The notes below the pieces were generated by a model that had not been told where the DNA came from, did not search any database, and worked only from the letters and a program-made list of their open reading frames with translations. Of a DNA stretch of 64,000 bases, positions 39,657 to 51,541 are shown piece by piece (positions within the stretch are counted from its first letter, which is position 1; every line of letters begins with the position of its first letter). Source of the stretch: Branchinecta lynchi (lineage: Eukaryota > Arthropoda > Branchiopoda > Anostraca > Branchinectidae); the NCBI GenBank assembly GCA_023053575.1, contig JAKZAP010000013.1, forward strand, positions 20,773,716-20,837,715, read 5' to 3'. The translations under genes and the position numbers were made by a program.

Positions 39657-42637
39657 GGTTGAGCAATGTCCCACTTTCAAATAGATTTTCAGTCCTTTGT
39701 CCCCAACTAAATAATAATATAGTCCAACCAACAGATACTCCTTCCCCTATATGTAATACCCATGATAAGGAAATGTTTTCCCCAAGTTCTAAAAACCTCC
39801 CCCCACTTCCTGAACGTCCAAATAGGAATTTTGTTGTTAACCCCCTTGCCTATCCTCATTTAGGGTGTAAAACCCTTAAAAAGAAAGCGTTTTCACGTGA
39901 ATTTAATGATAAACGGTACGTGTTTCCGTCTTTCCTCTATTGTAACGCAGAAAGTCTGAATTTGGAAAAATTGACGGAGCTTGAGACAACGGCCCAAATG
40001 CTCAACTCTTCCGTTATTTGTATAACTGAAGTTCACAGGCAGGATTTAAACTTACTGAAAATGTCCAACTTCCTTTCTTTTGTTAAATTAAGGCCTGATG
40101 ATCATTCTTTAGGAAAAAAGGGGGGAGGGGTCACGACTTTTGTTCATGATAGTTTACGACCTCAACTTTTGAATATTCCGTCTCTTAATGAATATGATGA
40201 AATTATATGGGTTAAAATACAACCAAAGCGACTCCCTAGACCTTTCTCTGCGGTAGCGATGTGTGTTTTCTATTATTCACCTGGCCAACCCGCTGCTGCA
40301 AGAAAGGCTTTTTGGGAAAAGCTGCAGGAATCGGCAGATTATATCCAGAAAACACATCCTTTTTTTGGCATAGCCATGCTAGGAGATGCCAATGAACTAA
40401 GTTGTAAATCTCTGGCCAGGTCACTTAACCTCAAGAATGTTGTTGATTTTCCAACAACCAAAGGTGGTACGTCTCTGGATGTAATTATGACGAATTTCTG
40501 CTCTTACTATCAAAACCCAAGTAAAATCGCACCGCTTGGTGGTAGCTATCATTTTATGTTGCAGTGGACCCCCTTTGAGAAAGTTAAAGTCAATTACTCA
40601 GTAACCGAAATAACCTCAAGACCACTCACTGATCGGGGACATTTGCAGTTTGGGGACTGGATAACGAAAGAAAATTGGGCCGGAGTCTCAACTGCTGAAG
40701 ACTTGGATTCACAGGTGCAGAATTTTCACAGCAAACTAAATGAAAAGTTTGTTGAATGTTTTCCGGAAAAAAAGACGAAAGTGTGTTCAACTGATAAACC
40801 ATACGTAAATTCAGAGATTAAACAAATGATTAAACATAAACTGCACTTAATTGGAAAAGGAAAGGAAGAAGAAGCAAAGAAATTAAGAAACAAAATTAAA
40901 TGGAAAATTAAACAGGCGCAGGAAAATTATTATAAAAAGGAAGTAGATAACCTCCTTGAATCCAAGCCTTCACAGTTCTTCGGTAAAGTTAAACATCTGA
41001 CTGGTAGAGGCCCGCAACCAGTTGATTTCATGAAGGAGGAGCCATCAGAGAAAACAGCGAACGACCTAAACTCTCATTTTGCTTCTATTGTACAGTCGTA
41101 CCCACCACTGCCTCCTGAAAAGCCACCTTCGTTTTCAGCTGAAGCACCATCCCAAAACTCACAAGAAGATTCAAATGTAAATTCTAATTTAATGCCTGAA
41201 ATTTCAATATCAGAAATTAGAAAGAAACTCTCCTCGTTAAAGAAAACATCAGTGGCACCCTTTGATGTTCCAGTAGCCATTGCTAAAGCTTTTGCGAAAG
41301 AATTGGCGTTTCCTCTTCATATTATTTACAATAATATCACCAAAACTGGATATTTCCCCAAAAACTGGAAAATTGGCTTCATCACTCCCATTCCGAAAAA
41401 GGGAGCAGCCAATGATTTCTCTGGTGTGAGGCCGATCACTGTTACATCAATTTTTAGCCGAATTTACGAGAGCTTTGTTGCTTCTTGGCTAAAAAAATAT
41501 CTCTCGGAAGTCATCGATAAGAGGCAATTTGGTAACATCCCGAAGTGTTCAACTGTTCACTATCTCGTTAGTTTACTTGATTTTATTTTTAAAAACTTAG
41601 ATGAACCCGGGAAATGGATAAATCTAATTGCAATAGATTTTAAAAAAGCTTTCGATCTTGTAGATCACAAGATTTTGCTGGAAAAAATGGCAGAGAAAAA
41701 TATTCCTGAATATCTTATTAATATCGTAAAAAGCTTTCTAACAAACAGAGAACAAATCGTAAAATATAAAAATAATTTTTCTTCTTCTTTACCGATTTTT
41801 TGCGGTGTCCCGCAAGGAACAGTGATCGGTCCTTTATGCTTCCTCCTCATGATCAATGAAATAGCTGTCGGGCTGGAAGAAAGATGGAAGTATGTAGATG
41901 ATCTTTCCCTAGCAGAGGTAGTATTTGGAGCGTGTAAAAGTCAAACTTTCAATTATATTGAACAAGTTACCTCTGAAGCAGCAAAATTAAATATGGTGGT
42001 AAATAAAGATAAATCTTCAGTAATGACATTTTCATTTCTCAAGAAAAGCCTACCTGAATTCGAACCACCTATAGACCCAAACCTCCTCTGTAACAGCACT
42101 ACCCTGCTTGGGGTAGTGATCTCTTCTGATCTAACTTGGCATGAAAACACAAGATTGATTGTAAAAAAGGCAAATGGTGCTATCCAAATGCTGAAGACTC
42201 TAAAGAAATTCCGGGTTCCTAAGGATAAACTAAAACTAATTTTCTGCATGTTCATCCGCCCACTAGTAGAATATGCATGTCCTGTTTGGCATTTCGCTCT
42301 TACAAAAGAAGAAAGTGATAAAATTGAACGGGTTCAGAAGAGGTCGCTACAAATCATCTACGGAGGTTCCCCACTGCCTTACTCTTTTTATCTAAAAGAA
42401 TACAAACTTGACCCCCTTTTTGCCCGTCGAGAGAAACTGTGCCTAAAATTTGGCTCAACCCTCCTCCTCCACCCCATCTACAAGAACTTCCTCCCGCCCC
42501 CCTTTGTCCCCCTCAGATCCCGACTCCCCAGAGAGGCGGCTGCGAAAGTTCCAAAACTGACACCGGTTTACTCCAGGTCACAGCGTTATTCTCGAAGCTT
42601 TGTGCCGAGTTTTGTTCGTACTTTTAACAATTCGTAA
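39503..42637 (+). CDS. LINE ORF2: APE endonuclease and reverse transcriptase
   Basis: 1044 aa. The endonuclease occupies ~140-355, with N in Y-C-N-A-E-S-L, E in I-T-E-V-H, G-D-A-N, and S-L-D-V then Y-H-F. The reverse transcriptase has I-P-K-K-G, I-D-F-K-K-A-F-D (~710), G-V-P-Q-G-T-V-I-G-P (~766) and the catalytic box Y-V-D-D (~796), where most LINEs of this group have F-A-D-D. The C-terminal region contains the C-P-V-W-H segment shared with the fragment at 37.1 kb. It nicks target DNA and copies the element RNA at that site. No stops or frameshifts. Confidence 0.93.
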   Translation: METCAVTRSTSSPISPPYSNSRFLFESTPAAPPPQISSDVSSRIVSAPVSLRLSNVPLSNRFSVLCPQLNNNIVQPTDTPSPICNTHDKEMFSPSSKNLPPLPERPNRNFVVNPLAYPHLGCKTLKKKAFSREFNDKRYVFPSFLYCNAESLNLEKLTELETTAQMLNSSVICITEVHRQDLNLLKMSNFLSFVKLRPDDHSLGKKGGGVTTFVHDSLRPQLLNIPSLNEYDEIIWVKIQPKRLPRPFSAVAMCVFYYSPGQPAAARKAFWEKLQESADYIQKTHPFFGIAMLGDANELSCKSLARSLNLKNVVDFPTTKGGTSLDVIMTNFCSYYQNPSKIAPLGGSYHFMLQWTPFEKVKVNYSVTEITSRPLTDRGHLQFGDWITKENWAGVSTAEDLDSQVQNFHSKLNEKFVECFPEKKTKVCSTDKPYVNSEIKQMIKHKLHLIGKGKEEEAKKLRNKIKWKIKQAQENYYKKEVDNLLESKPSQFFGKVKHLTGRGPQPVDFMKEEPSEKTANDLNSHFASIVQSYPPLPPEKPPSFSAEAPSQNSQEDSNVNSNLMPEISISEIRKKLSSLKKTSVAPFDVPVAIAKAFAKELAFPLHIIYNNITKTGYFPKNWKIGFITPIPKKGAANDFSGVRPITVTSIFSRIYESFVASWLKKYLSEVIDKRQFGNIPKCSTVHYLVSLLDFIFKNLDEPGKWINLIAIDFKKAFDLVDHKILLEKMAEKNIPEYLINIVKSFLTNREQIVKYKNNFSSSLPIFCGVPQGTVIGPLCFLLMINEIAVGLEERWKYVDDLSLAEVVFGACKSQTFNYIEQVTSEAAKLNMVVNKDKSSVMTFSFLKKSLPEFEPPIDPNLLCNSTTLLGVVISSDLTWHENTRLIVKKANGAIQMLKTLKKFRVPKDKLKLIFCMFIRPLVEYACPVWHFALTKEESDKIERVQKRSLQIIYGGSPLPYSFYLKEYKLDPLFARREKLCLKFGSTLLLHPIYKNFLPPPFVPLRSRLPREAAAKVPKLTPVYSRSQRYSRSFVPSFVRTFNNS

Positions 42638-42790
42638 CTTGTGCGTTTTATCCTATTCTTTTTGTTTTTCTCGTTGACAAATCTTTCTTGTATTAACTGT
42701 TTGACTAAAAGATACCATATTTGGGCTATGCCTATGAGAGACTGTATCTTGTTTACATTAAATGATTTGATTTGATTTGAATTTGAATGT

Positions 42791-43258
42791 TTTCCGAACA
42801 CCAGGTGTCAGTCAGGTACACTTACTAGCTTTGAAGAATTATTATCTCGGTCTGCACGGTGCTAGAGCTCTGTTGAGGATACTCACGTGATCCACGTGAC
42901 ATTATTTTACGTATTTTTCTGTGTCTATTCGACATTCTTAATGGCGAACTATGGGACTCAAAACTCACTCGTTTAGCGCATTTGGCAACGTCTTCAACAC
43001 ACGAAAGCCCATGCTAATCTCTCGGCATTGTCAAACGCTTGAAACTCACTTGAAAGCCACTAGCTCCACAGCGTCCCTTAAAGGACCCCTCGCACTATTT
43101 ACTACGTACCGTACTCAACTTACAGTATTTTGAAATATTTGAATACTTTAAAACCAGGCTGTGCTTTCAACAAATAACCCAGCGGTTTTGACTGTTTTAA
43201 TCATTTTCCGATACCCGCTGATTGATAGCGAAATTTTCATAACCGGTTTTTCGGATAG
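42791..43258. other. Unannotated intergenic sequence
   Basis: No gene, RNA or repeat recognised. Confidence 0.4.
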
Positions 43259-44338
43259 AACAAGACCAAAGGTGTCGATGGGATCCCAAAAGTCTAAGAT
43301 TTGATCCAGACAATTCGGTCTTGTCTTCGCCAGGCTAATCATCAGAGAAAACCGAGTTCAGATATTCTATCTACCTATCTATACCTCTATAAGCCATATC
43401 AATTTTGACGATATTGACCGAAACTTCCTGCTTTACTACTGCCAAATTTGCGATTTCGCCCGAATTCCGAGCGAACTACTAGTCCAGCAAAAAAAGAAAA
43501 ATTCAGAAACGAAGCCGGCGTATCTCCTTATCCCTATAAAGAAATCTAATCAACTTTAAATAAAATTTTGACTTAAAAAAAATGCGGGTACAACCGGATT
43601 CCGGACTAATTATATGTCCGGGTAAAAAATGATAATTATATACAGACTCAGCGTCTCTTCTTACCCTTAAATATATCATCTAATCAACTTCAGATAAAGC
43701 TTTTACTTAACATATTTTCCGGTTTTGGCCGGATTACAGGCGAACTAGTTGTCCGGCGAGAAAATGGTTTTCACCATCGGGTTCAGCATGTCTTCTTACC
43801 CATAAATCAAACATTTAATCAACTTCAAATGAAACTGTTACTTTTAACCAACTTTCCGGTTTTGGCCGGATTCCGGACGAACTGCTTGTCCGACGACAAA
43901 ATGGTTTTCACCATCATGCTCAGCATGTCTTTTTACCCCTAAATCAAACATTTAATCAACTTCAAATGAAACTTTTACTTTTAACCAACTTTCCGGTTTT
44001 TGCCGGATTCCGGACGAACTAATCGTCCAGCGAGAAAAGGTTTTCACCATCGTGATCAGCATGTCTTCTTACCCCATAATCGACTATCACATTAGCTGTT
44101 TAAAAATATTTTGTTTGTCCCTTAAACTGAACCCCCTCCCCCACCCCCAAATATAGGGCTACAGAGCCCATCTACGAACTAGACCTTACCCTTGACCCAA
44201 ACAATCCTCATACTAAATTTCATCAAAATATCTCATTCCCTTCGAGAGTTATCGTGCTTACAGACGGACAGACGGACGGACGGACGGACAACTTTTGCGA
44301 TGTCATAGGTATCCCTCCACTTACGTTTTGGGATCCCA
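43259..44338 (+). repeat. Family A repeat copy with internal ~137-bp tandem units
   Basis: Begins AACAAGACCAAAGG...GGGATCCCAAAA and ends CGTTTTGGGATCCCAAAA, so both ends carry the same GGATCC palindrome. The interior has four or so ~135-140-bp tandem units, each with a core TTTCCGGTTTTGGCCGGATT, then a 3' portion ending in repeats of GGAC. No coding capacity. Confidence 0.75.
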
Positions 44339-45580
44339 AAAACAGAGGTATTTCATTCCATATCACTACTCCTACATGTCTTATTGAAAACATCCCTCTT
44401 GAAGTATACCTTCTTTGGTGAGACAACAAACTATGTGATGCAGAAGATCTCGGAAAACCATGATATGATGTGATTCTTTAAAAAGGACCAGCTGAAGAAT
44501 TCCATGTGTGCTTGTTACAGTATGGGTTTCCTTTCGGCAACCAGGAATGAATTTGGGGGTCATTAAGAACATTACCTTTTTTTTCTTTTTTTTTAAGCTG
44601 GAGGCATGACCTTTATAAAAGTTTGCTGGGTGTAAAGAATCGAGACAAGAAGATATGGCCGATCTGAAGATATAGGGGGATAAGACTCCCCCTGGCTAAG
44701 AACAGTACGGACAGGAATAATCTCTCACAAGCCTCCTTGCCCTTTGAACCTTACTTTTTACCCCTAAATCAAACATTTAATCAACTTCAAATGAAACTTT
44801 TACTTTTAACCAACTTTCCGGTTTTTGCCGGATTCCGGACGAACTAATCGTCCAGCGAGAAAATGGTTTTCACCATCGTGATCAGCATGTCTTCTTACCC
44901 CATAATCGACTATCACATTAGCTGTTTAAAAATATTTTGTTTGTCCCTTAAACTGAACCCCCTCCCCCACCCCCAAATATAGGGCTACAGAGCCCATCTA
45001 CGAACTAGACCTTACCCTTGACCCAAACAATCCTCATACTAAATTTCATCAAAATATCTCATTCCCTTCGAGAGTTATCGTGCTTACAGACGGACAGACG
45101 GACGGACGGACGGACAACTTTTGCGATGTCATAGGTATCCCTCCACTTACGTTTTGGGATCCCAAAAACAGAGGTATTTCATTCCATATCACTACTCCTA
45201 CATGTCTTATTGAAAACATCCCTCTTGAAGTATACCTTCTTTGGTGAGACAACAAACTATGTGATGCAGAAGATCTCGGAAAACCATGATATGATGTGAT
45301 TCTTTAAAAAGGACCAGCTGAAGAATTCCATGTGTGCTTGTTACAGTATGGGTTTCCTTTCGGCAACCAGGAATGAATTTGGGGGTCATTAAGAACATTA
45401 CCTTTTTTTTCTTTTTTTTTAAGCTGGAGGCATGACCTTTATAAAAGTTTGCTGGGTGTAAAGAATCGAGACAAGAAGATATGGCCGATCTGAAGATATA
45501 GGGGGATAAGACTCCCCCTGGCTAAGAACAGTACGGACAGGAATAATCTCTCACAAGCCTCCTTGCCCTTTGAACCTTAC
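43929..45580 (+). repeat. Tandem duplication of ~826 bp
   Basis: 43929-44753 and 44754-45580 are near-identical direct repeats covering the end of a family A copy plus about 400 bp of flank. Differences are a handful, including one indel. It is either a recent tandem duplication or a collapsed/expanded assembly of a repeat. Confidence 0.85.
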
Positions 45581-46968
45581 TGAAGAATGACCATACCAAA
45601 ATTTTAACAGACTGACGACAGACAAGTCACGCCAGAAGTTGTGAAAGAAAATAGGGCCTGAGAATGCTTTAGATTGTCTAAAGCACCAGCTGTATCTATA
45701 AAACATATATGAATAGCAGACGTGTCGCGAGTAACCTGCTTCATCATTTTTGTCAATATGCGATGAGCGAGTGCACAACTGGCGCTCGAACGGAATACAA
45801 GCTGCATTGAACCAAAACGAAACTTTTCAACGAATCCTGGAATGAGGACCTAGGCTATTCTAAGATTTCCAAGATCTTGCTTATGGTACAAGAAACTGTA
45901 ATTGGCTGATAGCTTTTGCAAAGGTATGTGTCTTTCCCTCGCTGAATCAACGATGTTACTTTTTTTGTGCCGCGTAATATCTTTTCCGTTCTTACTGCCC
46001 AATATGATTTGGTCAGGTGACTACGCTTCCACTTTCCCTCGGTGACGCCAACGGTCCTAACATCTAATATTTTAAATTATTTTCAATGACCGACCTATAT
46101 ATTTAGCGTCACCTACACATTCCTCTATCTCTACATTTAATTTTTTAATATTCTCTATCATTTCCTCTTTTAGCCTATTTTCTCATTTTACCTTTTTTCA
46201 TCACATCCTTAAAACCTTAGAATTTTCTTTACTTTTTCCTCCCTTAATATCTCCTTTCCTCAAAATTTTCTTTCTTTGGCAACCAAACCTTAAGCCCAAT
46301 GTGGACAAATGGGAAAAGATTAGGAACTGGAGCGGATTCGTAAGATTCAGGGTTTGACATCAGTCCGGAACCGAATCCAGCCTGATAAGAAGAAGATTCG
46401 AATCCGGCCAAAAGGACGAACCCTGGATTCGAATCCCAATCCGGATTCGCCCATCTCTGGAGTAGGTAGGCTAATCGAGACTTCGTACACGCTAGCTTTG
46501 GTGAGTCAGTTAAAACATTAGCTCAACTCCCGTAGGCCCACGCCAAAATCATGCAAACTTCAGCTCCCTCTTCAACGCCCAAATTCATGTGGACCTTGAC
46601 GTGGACAGTAGACTGTACTATAGAGAGATTGCAGCCTACCCAACGAAAACGGATAAGAGTAAAAAAAGAGTAATTTAACATCGTGAAGTATTGGGCTTTC
46701 GGCTTGAGACCAATTTATCCTTGTTTTATTACTATTATAAGCCTGTAAATAGCTGGAAACGATTCCTAGTTTTTTTTCTTAATTGAGCTTAATAGAAAAT
46801 TTTGATCAGAAATGGGAGTTTGAAGGCTTGAAACTTCCACTACAAAAACGAATACTGCTTCTATTGGTTGATTTTTGGATTACACGTCATAACCGACCAA
46901 TAGGATTCGAGACTCCGTTTTTGTGTTTGAAGCCTACAAGCTATTACTTCCATGGAAACTCTTTTGCA
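45581..46968. other. Unannotated AT-rich sequence
   Basis: No gene found. 46320-46460 contains several copies of a GGATTCG / CGAATCC motif in both orientations, a small inverted-repeat cluster. Confidence 0.4.
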
Positions 46969-48376
46969 ACAAGACCAAAGGTTTCGATGGGATCCCAAAA
47001 ATTCAATATCTGATCCAGACAACTGGGTCTTGTCTTAGCCAGATCCAGTCTTCGCCAGACTCCTTGAACATTTTTACAATTAAAATTCAGAAACAGATTA
47101 AGGCCAAATAGCTAATCACCTGAGAAAACGAAGTTCAGATTTGGATTCAGCATGTGTGTTTACCCCTATAAGTCATATCTGTTTTGACGAAAACTTCCTG
47201 CCACTTCTGCCAATTTCCCGGTTCCGGCCGAACTCCAGAACTACTTGTCCGGCGAAAAAAGAAAGCTCAAAGACGAAATCAGGGTATCTTCTTTCCCCAG
47301 TAATGACCATCTAATCAACTTCAAACAGAAATTTAGCTTATAACAAATTTTCCGATTCCAGCCGGATTCCGGTCGAACTATATGTCCGGGTAAAATACGA
47401 TTGTCACACAGGGACTCAGCATCTCTTCTTACCCCTAAATCGCTTATCTAATCAACTAGAAATAAAACTTTGACTTCCAACAGTTTTCCGGTTTTGGCCG
47501 GATTCCGGACGAACTACATGTCCGGGTAGAAACTTGTTTTCACATACGTGTTCAGCATGTCTTCTTGCCCTAAATCGAACATCTAATGAACTCCAAATAA
47601 AACTTTTAATTTTGACAAACTTTCCGGTTTGGGCCGGATTCCGGTCGAAATACTTGTCCGTCGAGAAAATAGTTTTCACCATCGTCTTCAGCATGTCTCC
47701 CTACCTCTAAATCGAACATTTAATCAACTTCAAATAAAACTTTTACTTTCTACAAACTTTCCGGTTTGGGCCGGATTCCGGGCGAAATACTTGTCCATCG
47801 AGAAAATAGTTTTCACCATCGTCTTCAGCATGTCTTCCTACCCCTAAATCGAACATCTAATCAATTTCAAAGAAAACTTTTACTTTCAACAAACTTTCCG
47901 GTTTGGGCCGGATTCCGGGCGAAATACTTGTCCGTCGAGAAAATAATTGTCACCATTGTCTTCAGCATGTCTTCCTACCCCTAAATCGAACATCTAATCA
48001 ACTTCAAATAAAACTTTTACTTTCAACAAACTTTCCGGTTTTGGCCGGATTCCGGGCGAACTACTTGTCCGATGACAAAATGGTTTTCACCATCGTGTTC
48101 AGCATGTCTTCTTACCCCATAATCGACTATCACATTAGCTGTTTCAAAATATTTTGTTTGTCCCTTAATTTGAATCCCCTCCCCCACCCCTAAATGTAGA
48201 GCTACAAAGCCCATCTACGAACTTGACTGGTCCGACGACCCAACGAACCCTCACACCAAGTTTCATCAAAATATCTCATTCCCTTCGAGAGTTATCGTGC
48301 TTACAGACGGACGGACAGACGGACAACTTTTGCGACGTCATAGGTATCCCTCCACTTACGTTTTGGGATCCCAAAA
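46969..48376 (+). repeat. Family A repeat copy with ~137-bp minisatellite
   Basis: Same ends as the copy at 43.3 kb (GGGATCCCAAAA near 46990; CGTTTTGGGATCCC at the right). Inside, about seven direct units of ~137 bp run from roughly 47200 to 48120, each with TCAACTTCAAATAAAAC, the TTTCCGG...CCGGATTCCGG core and AGCATGTCTTC. The short open frames spaced 137 bp apart are products of this periodicity. Confidence 0.85.
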
Positions 48377-49472
48377 AGTTCTCGCAGACAACAGTCGACA
48401 GCGTGATACACATCGACGGTAGCAAAACACGGCAAGTGAGAAAGTCAGCGTGGTTTTGTTAGAGGGGTTAAAATGCACCGTGCGAAATTGGGGTCCCCGA
48501 GTTTAGAAATATATGGAGTGAGTATGAAAGTAGGTTCCGTTGTTATTACAGGTAAGACAGGTCCTTTAAGCTTGATGGCAAATTAATTTAAGACATCGCT
48601 CAAATATTTATTTTTGTCACTGGAAATTACATTATTTTGAAACCCTTTCTTATTCTCACGAATTGCAAATATTACTTTCAGTCAAGCTAGAGTGGTGGAA
48701 ATACGATCGAAATACCGAGGTTTTAAGTGAAATTCCACTATCTAAAAATCGGGAGCAACGAAGTAACGCATTTTCATAAGGTCTTCGAGCCTCTTTAAGT
48801 GAATAAGTGATGGGTAACTAGATTGTCCTGCACCAGCCCTTTTCAGTAAAACTTTAAAGTCAATAGGCTAAGCTACCACACACTAACATAATTTTGTTGT
48901 TTACTGCTTTTATTGACTGACAGGGGATTGACTAAGGATTGACTGACAGAATCCTTAGATTCTGTTTTTTACTTCATACTACTGGTGATAGTAGCCTTCC
49001 CAGTGAAGCGCTCTTTCGTGTATTTAACAAAAAAAAATCTTGTTTTTTTAATTTGTATGATAGGTTCATTTTACTTTTTTTAACACAGATAAATGAAACT
49101 AAAATCACCAAAAGTCAACACACGGCTCAGACAAACTATAACCGTACAAAAAAGCAACTTACAACATTAGATGGCAGTTTGTGGCCCTTCAAGTACTTGA
49201 CGTTTTCGTGGGTTTGATTGATGATCTCAGTCAGCTTTCTCCCCTCAACCATCTCTTCAAAAACCCACATGTTGACAGTTTTGTGGAACTTCTCGAATTT
49301 CTGTACATTTGTACCGATAATCTTGGCGATCGCAGAACCCCTAGAAAAGATTTTCTACTTAAAGCCAAAGCGCGCTTCTATTGAATGACAATTATAATGA
49401 ACAAGCCGAGAACAACTCGGATTAAAACTCCTATAAACATTCTTTGAGCCCAAGCTGACTTTGAACCGTTTA
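48377..49472. other. Unannotated sequence
   Basis: No supported gene, RNA or repeat. Confidence 0.4.
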
Positions 49473-49723
49473 TTCAAACTATGTTTAGAACGGATACGCC
49501 AGCTACGATTCTTCATCAGCGATATTTCGGCCCTTCTTGGCAAGGGTCCTCGTCAGGCCGTCAATCTTCTGGGTCAACGTCGGGGAAGGAAACAAACCTG
49601 TAATAATCTGATTATTACAGGTTTGTCGAGGCGAGTTTGCCTGACGAGGACCCTTGCCAAGAAGGGCGAAATATCGCTGATGAAGAATCGTAGCTGACGT
49701 ATCCGTTGTAAACATTGTTTGAA
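49473..49723. repeat. Foldback element (long inverted repeat)
   Basis: Arms of about 85-88 bp (49473-49561 and 49638-49723) are near-perfect reverse complements, including GCGATATTTCG and AAGGGTCCTCGTCAGGC. A second palindrome (AAACCTGTAATAATC/GATTATTACAGGTTT) sits in the centre. Half of the motif recurs, more diverged, at 51635-51675. Probably a MITE. Confidence 0.8.
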
Positions 49724-50276
49724 TCAACAACTCTTATCAGAACGGCGCCATGACTTAGTCATGAAATTCGGAGGGAAGTGCTTGTCAACAGAAAAGCACA
49801 GGGGTATTCTACCTGACTACGCAGTAAAGAATGGTGAACAAGCACGCACCAGAACGGCAAATGAATTAACGCTATAAAACCCACCTAGTCACTTTTCTGA
49901 TAGATTCCTTAAGTAATTTGTGCCGTATTTTGTGAAGGTTTTTAACAAGTGAAGGCACGTATAATCTTTGGAAAATTAATCTAGTATTATGTATTTTATA
50001 TTTTTTATGTTTGACATACCGTTTAGTTTTGTTACAAAGTTATGAAGTCGTACAAGTTTTAAAATTAATTGTATATATCAATTGTATTTTGTTTAAGTTT
50101 AAAATATCATGTTGTGAAACAGATAATCAGGAATAAACACGATGACTGATTGATTGTATTGCCCATCGTCATGCACAAACGTACAAAAATACGGAGTAAT
50201 TAAATAAAGAGAAGAAAAAGAACAAGGAAAGAAAGGATTAGGAGAATTTGTTTGTCCAGGATAAATAATAAGGACA

Positions 50277-50645
50277 TTAAGCGAATGGATGAGAATTTTA
50301 TTAGCCCACTGAACTACAAGAGGACAAGTGGAATATAAAAAAGAAAGTAAAGAAAAGAACACACTACAAAAAATAAAATGGGAAAAAAAAAATCGGCTAA
50401 ACATATCTAGAAATGTCGGAAGCTTGAAGACAGACACGAAGGCTGTGTTCATTCAGTATTTGGTCCACGCCCTGTGTGCGTTAAATGAATGAGAATTGTA
50501 TTAACCCACTGAACTACAAGAGGGCAAGTGGAGTATAAAAAAGAAAGTAAAGAAAAGAAAACACATACACAAAATAAAACGGACACAAGAAAAACACGGG
50601 TAAATATTTCCAGAAATGTCGAGAGCTTGAAGACAGACGCGAAGG
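50277..50645 (+). repeat. Imperfect tandem duplication of ~205 bp, then G-rich tract
   Basis: 'CCCACTGAACTACAAGAG' and 'AGCTTGAAGACAGAC' each occur twice about 205 bp apart. The next ~200 bp (to 50850) has two long G runs; reverse-strand frames here (Pro-rich) are not credible genes. Confidence 0.65.
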
Positions 50646-51023
50646 ATGCATTGGCCGTGTCCGTACAGCAGGCCCGTATCCAGGAATTTATTTCGGGGAG
50701 GATTTCGCCTTTCGGGGGGGGGGGGGGGGTTCGCCTGCGGGTCCGACAAAAAAGTACGAAAAAGACGTACATCAGAGGAAAAAGCCTATAAAAATGGTTA
50801 TTTTTGTATGTTTCAGGGGGGGGGGGTCGGGGGGGCCGTACAGGATTGGTGACCGAATGAGTCGCTAGGGACAATAGACTTTAGGCAGAGTGTTGTCTGC
50901 TGCCAAAATCCGCACATTTTGTATTTCGAGTGCAGGGGCTTTCTTGGGATGATCCATGACCTTCGCTACAACGCGAACATTTTTGGGGGGTTTTAATCAG
51001 TAGTGTACTGAAAGACAAAAATA

Positions 51024-51074
51024 CTCCGCAGCCGGGATTTGAACCCAGGACCCTCTGCTCTGTCTACGTGGCTC
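51024..51074 (-). repeat. Fragment of a tRNA-derived sequence (SINE head)
   Basis: On the minus strand a B box GGGTTCAAATCC sits in a T-arm-like context followed by GGCTGCGGAG, with a degraded A-box region. No full cloverleaf; likely SINE debris. Confidence 0.45.
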
Positions 51075-51285
51075 ACATTATGTTCGAAAAACGGAAAGAC
51101 ATTATATTCGAAAAACTGTTTCTGGTTTATTGGTCACGGTACAAGTCCCTTGTGTAAAGTGCCATTTATGTTTTATGACTGAATTTTTGACAGTTGTAAC
51201 ACCTCTTATGGGAAAGAATAAACCGCGCCACTCTATAAATGTTTATATTCTATTAGGTTATTTTTATATCTCTAGAACCTATTCT

Positions 51286-51541
51286 ACTATAACTTTTTCG
51301 ATCAGGTATGTAAAGCATATTATCCCATAAACCTCGACCAGTTATATTACGATAACCTTCACACACAAAGTTATCGGTGGAGATTGAGAGCCGAGAGGTT
51401 GATATTAACTTAATGTCCATCTCCAAATTTAGAGTTTGATATGAAATCCACCGCTAACTGTCTGTGTAAAGATTATCATAATATAACAAGATGCATGGCT
51501 AACGGTTAACCGTTAAAGTTGTAGTTCGAAAAAGTTATAAC
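51286..51541. repeat. Foldback MITE-like element
   Basis: Outer arms CTATAACTTTTTCGA / TCGAAAAAGTTATA and inner arms around GTTATATTACGATAA / TTATCATAATATAAC pair over most of the 256 bp. No coding content. Confidence 0.65.

Larger units (their letters stand above)
38246..42790 (+). mobile_element. Non-LTR retrotransposon (LINE, CR1/L2/jockey group), apparently complete coding region
   Basis: Encodes a PHD-finger ORF1, an overlapping CCCH-finger ORF and an endonuclease/reverse-transcriptase ORF2, and ends after ORF2 in a short A/T-rich simple repeat (GATTT units, 42758-42790) as CR1/L2-like elements do. There is no RNase H domain. Open frames throughout suggest a young copy. Confidence 0.85.

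Noticed and set aside
47629..48193. Evenly spaced 137-bp repeats with 72-96-codon frames, superficially array-like
   Set aside because: Not CRISPR: units are ~137 bp, contiguous and without unique spacers, in a eukaryotic repeat. The frames mirror the period.
50449..50874. Pro-rich minus-strand frames of 82-141 codons
   Set aside because: They arise from long G runs and a 205-bp duplication; no domain and no conservation signal.
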